From CBDBLK01 sp965215445 (GTDB taxonomy: Bacteria; Bdellovibrionota; Bacteriovoracia; Bacteriovoracales; Bacteriovoracaceae), in assembly GCA_965215445.1 (NCBI GenBank), contig CBDCDT010000002.1:1488001-1552000 (forward strand): a stretch of 64,000 nucleotides of DNA, given 5' to 3'. This document shows, piece by piece, positions 50,230 to 57,256 of the stretch (positions are counted from its first letter, which is position 1; every line of letters begins with the position of its first letter). Made by a program: the position numbers and the translations under genes. The notes beneath the pieces are model-generated. The model ran no database searches. It was not told the DNA's origin and worked only from the letters and a program-made list of their open reading frames with translations.

Positions 50230-50617
50230 AATTTCCCGAAGGGGCCAAGTCAACATTATAAGTACTGGGGGCTATCTGCCACATACTTCCCGACGCATAA
50301 TCTGTTGTTGAGCCCAACGGCCCTCCTGAAAGGAGATTAACCCAAAAAACAGATTCGACCTGCGTATTCAAAATGACGGTACGAGTTTTGTAACCTGATT
50401 TTGAAATGCGAAGAACATTATTTTTGCTTCTTGGAACTACTCCAACAAAAGGTGTCTTACCTAGGGGAGCACCGTTGAGGCTAATGCTGGCGCCATCAAC
50501 ATTTGAATTTATTGCTATAGTCTGACTAGAGCCTCTTAGAATGGTCGCGCAACTGGTCAAACTCACAAACAAAACACTGTGCAAGATTAGGGAATAAATT
50601 TTAGTCGAAAAAGCCAT
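50228..50617 (-). CDS. PEGA-domain lipoprotein
   Basis: 129 residues from ATG 50617, six bases after AAGGAG; an ATG at 50623 overlaps that site. Lipobox in VLFVSLTSCATI. A PEGA-like beta module follows (SNVDGASISLNGAPLGKTPFVGVVPRSKNNVLRISKSGYKTRTV), usually involved in surface carbohydrate or protein binding. Followed at once by a terminator, so it is monocistronic. Confidence 0.82.
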   Translation of the reverse strand: MAFSTKIYSLILHSVLFVSLTSCATILRGSSQTIAINSNVDGASISLNGAPLGKTPFVGVVPRSKNNVLRISKSGYKTRTVILNTQVESVFWVNLLSGGPLGSTTDYASGSMWQIAPSTYNVDLAPSGN

Positions 50618-50812
50618 TTCCATCTCCTTGGTTTAATTCGATTTTATTCTGCGGGATAATTTTTTTTAAGTCAAGGTTTAGGACTACGTTGTTGACAGTT
50701 TTGGTTTTTTATATTTTTGTATAATTTGCCAAACCAATTCCCATATTAATAAAATCTTCGCCATAGTTTTAAACCATGGCCCAAGTGCTGGGCCTACAAC
50801 AAGGAGCTTGTG

Positions 50813-51388
50813 ATGAAGGTGAAAAGTTTGATCGAATCTGTGTTTCTTCTCCCGTCCCTGTTTTTATTCGGCTGTGATATGACCGTGGTTGAAGATGTCC
50901 CGAGAGAATGGACGCCCCAACTGGAGGAATTTGTCGAAGCTGTCGGGGGAATGGCCTACGCCACTCCTTGGGAAACCGACACTGAAGGCACTCGTCAGGT
51001 GACCCTTGCCATCGAGAGCGAGCGCCTAGTGCTCAATGAAAACAACGACTCTTTTTCTTCGGCGACGGAAGGCCTGCCCTATATGCTCAAAATCGACGGC
51101 GAGTTGGTCGATGATGGCCTTATTATGCTCGAAGTAAGGGAAACTTCCCGCTTCGGCGAGCTGGTGGCCGGGGTGCGCCTCACCGACCAAATAAGGCATG
51201 TGCCGATTATGATTGATGGAGAGGAATACCACATCAACGGTTTTCAATTTGGTCTGGGCAATGACGGGAATCCCACGCTCTTGGAAGTTACTCTCGAAGA
51301 GAGTACGCCCGGAGAGAGTACGCCCGGAGAGAGTACGCCCGGAGAGTCGGGGTGGTCTAGCTTGAAGTCCATCAACTTTGTTGACTAA
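50813..51388 (+). CDS. Lipoprotein with C-terminal STPGE repeats
   Basis: 191 residues from ATG 50813, with AAGGAG six bases upstream. Lipobox in LFLFGCDMTV. The middle has an unrecognised beta-rich domain; near the C-terminus three identical STPGE units come from a 15-bp tandem repeat. Changes in unit number would keep the frame. A hairpin follows before the next gene. Confidence 0.75.
   Translation: MKVKSLIESVFLLPSLFLFGCDMTVVEDVPREWTPQLEEFVEAVGGMAYATPWETDTEGTRQVTLAIESERLVLNENNDSFSSATEGLPYMLKIDGELVDDGLIMLEVRETSRFGELVAGVRLTDQIRHVPIMIDGEEYHINGFQFGLGNDGNPTLLEVTLEESTPGESTPGESTPGESGWSSLKSINFVD
51301..51345 (+). repeat. 15-bp tandem repeat, three exact copies
   Basis: GAGTACGCCCGGAGA three times, coding the STPGE units of the lipoprotein. 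Confidence 0.9.
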
Positions 51389-51394
51389 AATTTT

Positions 51395-51429
51395 TTCCCG
51401 CCCTTTCGGGGTTTTCGGAGGGGCGGGAA
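51395..51429 (+). promoter_or_regulatory. Hairpin sequestering the next gene's ribosome site
   Basis: TTCCCGCCC (51395-51403) pairs perfectly with GGGCGGGAA (51421-51429). The right arm overlaps the GGAGGGGCGGG ribosome site and the A of ATG 51429. It lacks a T-run, so translation control is as likely as termination. Confidence 0.5.
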
Positions 51430-52115
51430 TGTCTTGTCTTTTAGTTAAAGTCCTTGTCTTGAGTTCCCTGAGTTCCCTTTCTGTTTCTGCCCAGGAAAGT
51501 ATTGACCACACTTTTTTTCCTTCTGTGTTGAGGAATATGGCCCAGGATTCTTTGGGGAAGCTGGCCCAAAAGTCGGGTGTTTCGGTGTCAGATGATGCGC
51601 GTGAAGGCCGTATCAGTTTTGCTGAAAGCAACTGGCCCTTTTTTATACTCATCAGTCCCCTTGTGGGAAGAAAACTGGCGCGTTTTTTGAAACTGGCCAC
51701 CACGAAAAAGCAACTTCTTCAGGATTCTTTTGTTCTCAGTTTCATTGCGGCGGGGCTACTTCCTCCATTGGCCATGAAGCTCAACGACATTGCCAGCGAA
51801 GATGTTCCTTTTGGTGCTATTTGGGTTCCAGGTGGTGGGCACTACCGGGCCGAATTGCACTATGCTTTGCAACTTGATTCCGGCAAAGAGGCGGGCAGTT
51901 GCCTGCTCTTTTTTGTCGTTGACAGGGAGGCCTTCACCGCCGATTACGAAATTGATCACTGCACACACAAGGATATTTTCCCCGAAAATATTCCCGGAGG
52001 CATGAGAGTTGGAGGGGTGAGCGGTTTTTTTGACGAAAGTACGGGGCAGACCTTGGTGGCCATCAGAGAAGTCGGGCGTTCACTCTACCCTCTCAGTTCC
52101 GATGCCACTCGGTAG
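51429..52115 (+). CDS. Exported hypothetical protein
   Basis: 228 residues from ATG 51429, which gives a signal peptide (LVKVLVLSSLSSLSVSAQE). A mid-protein hydrophobic segment (SFVLSFIAAGLLPPLAMK) and two Cys (GSCLLFFVV, DHCTHKD) are visible. No family. The 3' end overlaps the convergent paaH-like gene by 31 bases. Confidence 0.6.
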   Translation: MSCLLVKVLVLSSLSSLSVSAQESIDHTFFPSVLRNMAQDSLGKLAQKSGVSVSDDAREGRISFAESNWPFFILISPLVGRKLARFLKLATTKKQLLQDSFVLSFIAAGLLPPLAMKLNDIASEDVPFGAIWVPGGGHYRAELHYALQLDSGKEAGSCLLFFVVDREAFTADYEIDHCTHKDIFPENIPGGMRVGGVSGFFDESTGQTLVAIREVGRSLYPLSSDATR

Positions 52116-52882
52116 CGCTCGTCTTTGGTGGCCTCGAAAAGGGCATCGAGAAGTTTGACCATCGGGGCGCGGCCTATGTTGTTGCCCCATTCGATTGGCC
52201 CCAAGGGGTAGTTCACTCCAAACTTCATGGCGGTGTCGAGTGCCGAGGCAGAGGCAAGTTTATCTTGCAAGGCCAGATGCGCTTCATTTACCAACATACT
52301 GATAACTTGCGGATAGGTAAAGGCCAGTTTGGGGCGGGAGACGTAGTGGACGGTGAGGTCGAGGGTGCTGAAGAATTGTTCCAACGTCGAGCGATAGTTT
52401 TCTTTGGCGAGAAAGAGTTCTACTTTGCCGGTGGGAGAGTAAAAGCAACTGGCCGAAACTCCCGCAAGGTTTGGAAGTTGCTCACACAAGATGCCCGCAC
52501 ACAAGTGCCCCGCTTCGAGCAAGATGGGTTCGCTCAAAGTGGAGTAGAGTTCGCACTTGGTTTTTAAATCAAACAAAGTAAATTCGGCGATCAAAGAGTT
52601 GGGTAGTTTGGGAATGTCTTCTTTGGCCTCAAAAAAAGGCAGACCAGAATCTTTGAGGTGGGTGTAGAGCGGATGATCGGGATGGGCCAGAATAGCAATT
52701 TGTAACTGCTCACACTTCAGACCATCTTGAGAGTCAGCTACGCTGTCGCTCCTTGCGATGTGCTTTGAGCACACCTCAGTCGCTCCAACTTGCTTCCCCC
52801 CAATCTGGCCTAAATTGAGAGCAGTTACTTTGCTTTTATCATGGTTTTTTGCCGGTTCGGGAGGGGAATCATTTTTAGGCAT
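52085..52882 (-). CDS. 3-hydroxyacyl-CoA dehydrogenase, C-terminal half of a split PaaH-like enzyme
   Basis: 265 residues from ATG 52882, preceded by AAGGGGGGA and overlapping the upstream gene by eight bases. After 13 residues it contains the 46-residue translation of palindromic element B. It then resembles the second half of two-domain PaaH proteins, ending with a 3HCDH helix bundle (SMLVNEAHLALQDKLASASALDTAMKFGVNYPLGPIEWG). There is no NAD-binding GxGxxG, so it probably acts with the adjacent N-terminal half. Function inferred from family and pairing. Confidence 0.72.
   Translation of the reverse strand: MPKNDSPPEPAKNHDKSKVTALNLGQIGGKQVGATEVCSKHIARSDSVADSQDGLKCEQLQIAILAHPDHPLYTHLKDSGLPFFEAKEDIPKLPNSLIAEFTLFDLKTKCELYSTLSEPILLEAGHLCAGILCEQLPNLAGVSASCFYSPTGKVELFLAKENYRSTLEQFFSTLDLTVHYVSRPKLAFTYPQVISMLVNEAHLALQDKLASASALDTAMKFGVNYPLGPIEWGNNIGRAPMVKLLDALFEATKDERYRVASELRG
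52703..52840 (-). repeat. Palindromic element copy B, in frame
   Basis: 138 bp (46 codons, DKSKVTALN...GLKCEQL). The outer arms TAACTGCTC (52703-52711) and GAGCAGTTA (52819-52827) are perfect inverses. An inner hairpin lies at 52755-52783. About 81% identical to copy C with no gaps (26 differences by hand count). Confidence 0.9.
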
Positions 52883-53876
52883 AAAATCCCCCCTTGTCGG
52901 ATTTGCGGCCGGTGCGGCCCTGGTCGAGCATACTTTTTTGCAAGGGGTGGGGGGCAAAGCGCGGGTGCTGGTCAAACGCGCGCCAGATGGATTCGGTGGC
53001 GGTGTAGTTGATGTCGATGCCGATAAAATCCATCAATTCAAAAGGCCCCATGGGAAATCCCCCTACCTGGCGCAAAGTCTGGTCGGTGCTTTGGATGAGT
53101 TGGGGGTCGTCACATTCCACAATCCGCAAGGCCTCGCCGTAGTAGTGGCGCGCCAGTCGGTTGACGATAAAACCGGGATGGTCGCGGCAACGGGCCGCTT
53201 TTTTTCCGTGAGCGCAAAACCAGTCGGCGATTTCCCGTGCGAGTTTTTCGTCAGTGCCTGGAGTTTGCACCACTTCCACCAGTTTCATAATGGTGGCGGG
53301 ATTGAAAAAGTGCAGTCCCAAAAAACGTTTTTTGCGTGTAGCAGATAGAACTTCGCCCATTTGGGTGATGGAAAGGGAACTGGTGTTGGAGGCAAAAACA
53401 GTTTTACTCTCAAAGTGGGCATCGAGTGTTTGCCAGAGCTTACGTTTGATTTCCAGGTCTTCGACGATGGCCTCAATCACCAGATCACTTTTGCGGTCAA
53501 ACTCGTCGGGACTTACTGCTTTGAGGTTGGATCGAAATTGCTCAATTTGTTCACTGGAAAATTTTCCCTTGGCGCGCAAGCGTTCCCAGGACTGATGAAT
53601 GTACTCAAAGGCGCGGGAGCAGGCCTCAGAGTTTACGTCGGCAAGTTCGGTGCAAGCGCCGACTTGGGCAAACCATTGGGCGATTCCGCGGCCCATGGTT
53701 CCTGCCCCCAGCACCACGACTTTTGTCAACTGCCCGCACTTCAGGCCATCTTGGGGGTCAGCTTCGCCATCACTCCTTGCGACGTGCTGGGAGCACGCCT
53801 CAGTCGCTCTGTCTTGCTTCACCCCAACCTGACCTAAATTGCAAGCAGTTGACGTGCTTTTATCACCATTTTTCAT
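52875..53876 (-). CDS. 3-hydroxyacyl-CoA dehydrogenase, N-terminal half (PaaH-like)
   Basis: 333 residues. After MKNG it carries the 46-residue product of palindromic element C, then a normal enzyme: VVVLGAGTMGRGIAQWFA (NAD site), ASNTSSLSITQM, LGLHFFNPATIMKLVEVV (catalytic His) and the 3HCDH domain to YTATESIWRAFDQHPRFAP. Context (paaG-like hydratase, PaaA-like protein) points to 3-hydroxyadipyl-CoA oxidation in phenylacetate breakdown. The conserved domain starts right after the insert, so the native N-terminus is four residues. Confidence 0.85.
   Translation of the reverse strand: MKNGDKSTSTACNLGQVGVKQDRATEACSQHVARSDGEADPQDGLKCGQLTKVVVLGAGTMGRGIAQWFAQVGACTELADVNSEACSRAFEYIHQSWERLRAKGKFSSEQIEQFRSNLKAVSPDEFDRKSDLVIEAIVEDLEIKRKLWQTLDAHFESKTVFASNTSSLSITQMGEVLSATRKKRFLGLHFFNPATIMKLVEVVQTPGTDEKLAREIADWFCAHGKKAARCRDHPGFIVNRLARHYYGEALRIVECDDPQLIQSTDQTLRQVGGFPMGPFELMDFIGIDINYTATESIWRAFDQHPRFAPHPLQKSMLDQGRTGRKSDKGGFYA
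53727..53864 (-). repeat. Palindromic element copy C, in frame
   Basis: 138 bp (46 codons, DKSTSTACN...GLKCGQL), starting five codons into the gene. The inner hairpin at 53779-53807 matches copy B, with a compensated base pair. Confidence 0.9.
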
Positions 53877-53892
53877 TGCAAGTATGATGAGT

Positions 53893-54714
53893 TCATGCTT
53901 TCAAGTAATCTTCTTCGCGCCACTGGGGCAGGGTGAGGTTACATTCCTCGCACAGCTTTTCAATTTCGGCCACAAAAACCTGGCGGACTTCCTTGTTGCT
54001 GCGCTTTTTGAGTCCCAGTTTGACGTAGATGGGGTTGCCACCGCCACTGGTTTTGCCAAAGACGTTCATCACCCGCGGCCACCACAAGTTCAGTCTGGTT
54101 TGCAAAAATTCGCGCTCACCCGGGTCGGCAGCGAGTTTTTTGACCCAGTTATCGCCGTGAGTGAGGTGCATGATTTCCTCTTTGTAGATGCCTTCGATGC
54201 CTTTTTTCCAGGGAACGTAGGAACTGTGGAGGGTGTCTTCCAACTGGTGTCCCGCCGCCCGGTCCATCAAAAAATTGAACAAAATAAAATCCGTCCAATA
54301 GTTGATGGGGTAGTAAAAAATGTTGACCCGGAAATCGTCTTTGGCTCGGGTAAAGCCGATATTGGCCTGATCGTCTTCTATTTTGTAGTTCAATTCGCTG
54401 TTTTCGATGTGGCCTTCGGGATTTTCCCCCAGGTCGCGCAACATTTTGTAGATGACGGTCGCGTGGCGCATTTCATCTTTTACAATTTGGGCCACCAGCA
54501 GTTTTTCCTTGAGGTCGGGGGCCTTTTCAATCCAGGGCATATAGCCCAAAGCACCGGCGTATTCGGAATCCCCCTGCATCCACAAAAGATTGAGCAGGTA
54601 TTTGTGGTAGAGGGGGGGGAGGTCGTCGCCCCGGTCAAAAGTGCGCCCCTCATTGATCTCGGCAAAGAGTTGTTTTTCTTCCGCAGTGTACGACGATTCA
54701 GCGTTGGCGTTCAT
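53893..54714 (-). CDS. PaaA-like ferritin-fold monooxygenase subunit
   Basis: 273 residues from ATG 54714 (GGGAG upstream); the open frame further upstream is inside the next gene. Di-iron carboxylate motifs: an Asp-Glu-x-x-His in VKDEMRHATVIYK and Glu-Glu-x-x-His in YKEEIMHLTHGD, followed by LNLWWPRVMNVFG, which parallels FWWPALMMFG of E. coli PaaA. In the known system PaaABCDE epoxidises phenylacetyl-CoA. No paaBCDE is present nearby, so it either has partners elsewhere or acts on a different CoA ester. Confidence 0.78.
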   Translation of the reverse strand: MNANAESSYTAEEKQLFAEINEGRTFDRGDDLPPLYHKYLLNLLWMQGDSEYAGALGYMPWIEKAPDLKEKLLVAQIVKDEMRHATVIYKMLRDLGENPEGHIENSELNYKIEDDQANIGFTRAKDDFRVNIFYYPINYWTDFILFNFLMDRAAGHQLEDTLHSSYVPWKKGIEGIYKEEIMHLTHGDNWVKKLAADPGEREFLQTRLNLWWPRVMNVFGKTSGGGNPIYVKLGLKKRSNKEVRQVFVAEIEKLCEECNLTLPQWREEDYLKA

Positions 54715-54727
54715 AATATTTCTCCCG

Positions 54728-55507
54728 TTAATTTCCCCGAAATTGCGGGGAACGTTTTTCAAAAAAGGCGGCCAGTCCCTCGCGGTGGTCATGGGTTTGT
54801 CCCAGCCGGCGTTGGGCGGCCACTTCCCGTCCCAAAGTTTGTTCAAAAGATTCCTCCAGGGCCATTTGGAGGTTTTTCTTGGTTTGTGCGAGCGCGGCAG
54901 GGGCCATGCCGTTTAGGCCTTCCCCAATTTCTTTGGCAGAGGTCAAAGGATCACCGCTTATGCGGGCAATGATTCCCGCCTCGTGCAAGCCTTCGGCCGC
55001 CAGGGCCTCTTGTCCGGTAAAGAAACGCAAGCTTTGATAATATCCCAAAGCGCGTGTCAGGGCGAAACTGCTGCCCGCATCGGGAACCAAATTGAGCGCG
55101 GCAAAGCCACTGACAAATTTTACACCCGGGGCGGAGACAATAAAATCGCAGGCCAAAACCACGGAAAGCCCCGCCCCGGCGCAGACCCCACTAACGGCGG
55201 CGATAACCGGAAGGCGAGACTTTCGGATGCCCTCAATCAGGGGGTTCCATTCTTCTTCCAAAGTGGTTCCCAGGTCGCTGGGAGCGGAATCGGGGCGGCG
55301 ATCGCCCAAGTCCTGCCCCGAGCAGAAGGCCTTGCCCCGACTGGCCAAAATCACACTCCGAAGCGTTGAATCTTCCTGCGCTTCCTGTAGGGAGTGCAGC
55401 AATTCCATTTTTGCCTGGCGGTTGAGCGCACCGTAAACCTCGGGGCGATTAATGCTGATGATGCGAGTCTGTCCCGCATTTTCAATTTCCAAGTATTGGC
55501 AGGGCAT
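54728..55507 (-). CDS. Enoyl-CoA hydratase/isomerase, PaaG-like
   Basis: 259 residues. Crotonase fold with KAFCSGQDLGDRRP, the Q-D-L-x-D-R pattern typical of PaaG, and LVPDAGSSFALTRALG with an Asp where hydratases have Glu, as expected for the isomerase-type active site. PaaG isomerises epoxyphenylacetyl-CoA to the oxepin form. It lies 13 bases before the PaaA-like gene and 14 bases after the upstream hypothetical gene in one minus-strand operon. Confidence 0.85.
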   Translation of the reverse strand: MPCQYLEIENAGQTRIISINRPEVYGALNRQAKMELLHSLQEAQEDSTLRSVILASRGKAFCSGQDLGDRRPDSAPSDLGTTLEEEWNPLIEGIRKSRLPVIAAVSGVCAGAGLSVVLACDFIVSAPGVKFVSGFAALNLVPDAGSSFALTRALGYYQSLRFFTGQEALAAEGLHEAGIIARISGDPLTSAKEIGEGLNGMAPAALAQTKKNLQMALEESFEQTLGREVAAQRRLGQTHDHREGLAAFFEKRSPQFRGN

Positions 55508-55521
55508 CTTTAATCTCCCTT

Positions 55522-56061
55522 TTATTGGCCGTTATCTTCACGGGGATGATTCGAGCAGAAAAATCCGCCGCCAACAAGACTTCCAAGATAACTTACCATA
55601 AAAAGTTTTTTATATTTATTTGCGAATAGATAAATTAGTGTTCCCATCCCCACCATACCGAGAACTTTGGGAGCTATAAGAAATCCCTTGTGTATAGGTG
55701 TGCCCTGTGAAGTCACAAACTCTTTTTGTGTGTCCAGGTCTTCGGCCAAGAGACAGCTAAATGAAAACCCAAGACCTGTGCTTATGAGCAGCGGTATGGC
55801 GAGCGGCGAGGAGGACGAATTTTCTGTGGCGACTATGAGAATTTGTCCGTCGCTACATTCTGGTAAGTTCTGGAGTTGGCCGGTTTCATCGAGAAGGGAT
55901 TCGGGAAGAAAGTCTTGATTGACTTGTTCCCCTATCCGGCACAGGGGTTGGCCCGATTCGGGATGGAGAAGAATGGCCCCATTGTCTTCGCTTTGGGCCT
56001 GCAAATTTGCCGGTGAAAAGATCAGCAAAGTACCAAAAGCGAGAATAAAATTTAAATTCAC
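55522..56061 (-). CDS. Exported hypothetical protein with two membrane segments
   Basis: 179 residues from GTG 56061, preceded by AAGGAG. Signal peptide (FILAFGTLLIFSPANLQAQ); a short Cys-containing extracytoplasmic part (PLCRIGEQV, LPECSDGQ); two hydrophobic helices (LAIPLLISTGLGFSFSCLL, MVGMGTLIYLFA). The layout resembles the exported paralogues at 27340 and 62063, but without clear sequence identity. First gene of the paa-like operon by spacing; unknown role. Confidence 0.6.
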   Translation of the reverse strand: MNLNFILAFGTLLIFSPANLQAQSEDNGAILLHPESGQPLCRIGEQVNQDFLPESLLDETGQLQNLPECSDGQILIVATENSSSSPLAIPLLISTGLGFSFSCLLAEDLDTQKEFVTSQGTPIHKGFLIAPKVLGMVGMGTLIYLFANKYKKLFMVSYLGSLVGGGFFCSNHPREDNGQ

Positions 56062-56200
56062 GATTTTCTCCTTGAGCTAAAATATACTTATTCAAGGGAT
56101 TCCCTTTGTCAAATCTTTTTTTGCTTCGAGTCTAGCAGCACATTTCAAAAAGGCGTATTGTGGCAGGTCGCATAGAGGTAAAAAAGAGGAGGAAAAGAAA

Positions 56201-57256
56201 ATGACGAGTGCGCACAATCCACTGGGACTTCGGGGCATTGAATTTGCGGAGTTTGTTTCTCCCGAACCCGAAGCGCTGCATCGGCTTTTTTTGGAGTTTG
56301 GCCTTTCGCGCTTGATGAGTGACCGCGATGGGAAGGTCGATTATTACAAGCAAAACGATATTCACCTTTTGCTCAACCGGCGCCCCGGCAGTTTCGCCGA
56401 ACATTTTGGCAAGCTTCACGGGCCATCACTGTGTTCCATGGGGTGGCGGGTGGACGATGCCCGCGCGGCCTTTGAGGGGGCGGTTAAGCGCGGGGCCAGA
56501 GCGATCGAAGACGGGCGCGGAGATTACCGGCGCGGAGAGCGCGAGCTTTTCGGCATTTACGGCATCGGCGAGAGCCTCATTTACTTTGTCGACGATTTTA
56601 AAAATCCCGAGCGTTATAGGGAGATGGGTTTTGCGCTCTTGGAAAATCCCGACGTGGCCCACGCCAAAGGCCTGATTGCCATCGACCACCTCACCAACAA
56701 CGTCTACAAGGGGGAAATGGAGCGATGGTGCCGCTTTTACAAGGACATTTTTGGTTTTAGTGAAGTTCGCTACTTTGACATTCGCGGAATTAAGACCGGA
56801 CTGACCTCTTTTGCCCTTCGCAGTCCCGACTATTCTTTTGCCATTCCCATCAACGAGGGCACCGAGGCCAAATCGCAAATCAACGAATACCTGGAAGAAT
56901 ACAAAGGCCCGGGAGTGCAACACCTGGCCTTTATCACTCACGACATTTGCAATTCGCTGAGGAGTCTTGCCAGCACTTCCATTGAAACACTGGATATCGA
57001 CGACGAATACTATCAGGAAGTTTTCGATCGGGTTCCTAACGTCACCGAAGACCCCCGCGAACTGCAAAAACTGCAAATTTTGGTGGACGGGGACGAGGCC
57101 GGCTATTTGTTGCAAATTTTCACCCGCAATATCATCGGCCCGATCTTTGTGGAAATCATCCAGCGCAAGAACAACTTCACTTTTGGAGAGGGCAACTTCG
57201 GGGCGCTCTTTCGCAGTATTGAGCGGGATCAGCAACGGCGCGGCTATCTGGAATGA
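56201..57256 (+). CDS. hppD: 4-hydroxyphenylpyruvate dioxygenase
   Basis: 351 residues, normal for bacterial HPPD. Two vicinal-oxygen-chelate halves; Fe ligands His163 (AIDHLTNNV), His241 (GVQHLAFITHD) and Glu318 (PIFVEIIQRKN). Converts 4-hydroxyphenylpyruvate to homogentisate with O2 in tyrosine catabolism. GAGGAGG-type site before ATG. Translationally coupled (ATGA) to iorAB. Homogentisate dioxygenase is not in the window. Confidence 0.95.
   Translation: MTSAHNPLGLRGIEFAEFVSPEPEALHRLFLEFGLSRLMSDRDGKVDYYKQNDIHLLLNRRPGSFAEHFGKLHGPSLCSMGWRVDDARAAFEGAVKRGARAIEDGRGDYRRGERELFGIYGIGESLIYFVDDFKNPERYREMGFALLENPDVAHAKGLIAIDHLTNNVYKGEMERWCRFYKDIFGFSEVRYFDIRGIKTGLTSFALRSPDYSFAIPINEGTEAKSQINEYLEEYKGPGVQHLAFITHDICNSLRSLASTSIETLDIDDEYYQEVFDRVPNVTEDPRELQKLQILVDGDEAGYLLQIFTRNIIGPIFVEIIQRKNNFTFGEGNFGALFRSIERDQQRRGYLE

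Noticed and set aside
50690..50725. TTGACA followed by TATAAT upstream of the 50813 lipoprotein
   Set aside because: The boxes are 22 bases apart, too far for one promoter; each box alone is not enough.
53839..54972. 377-codon plus-strand frame opposite the paaA-like gene
   Set aside because: Antisense shadow of two recognised genes.
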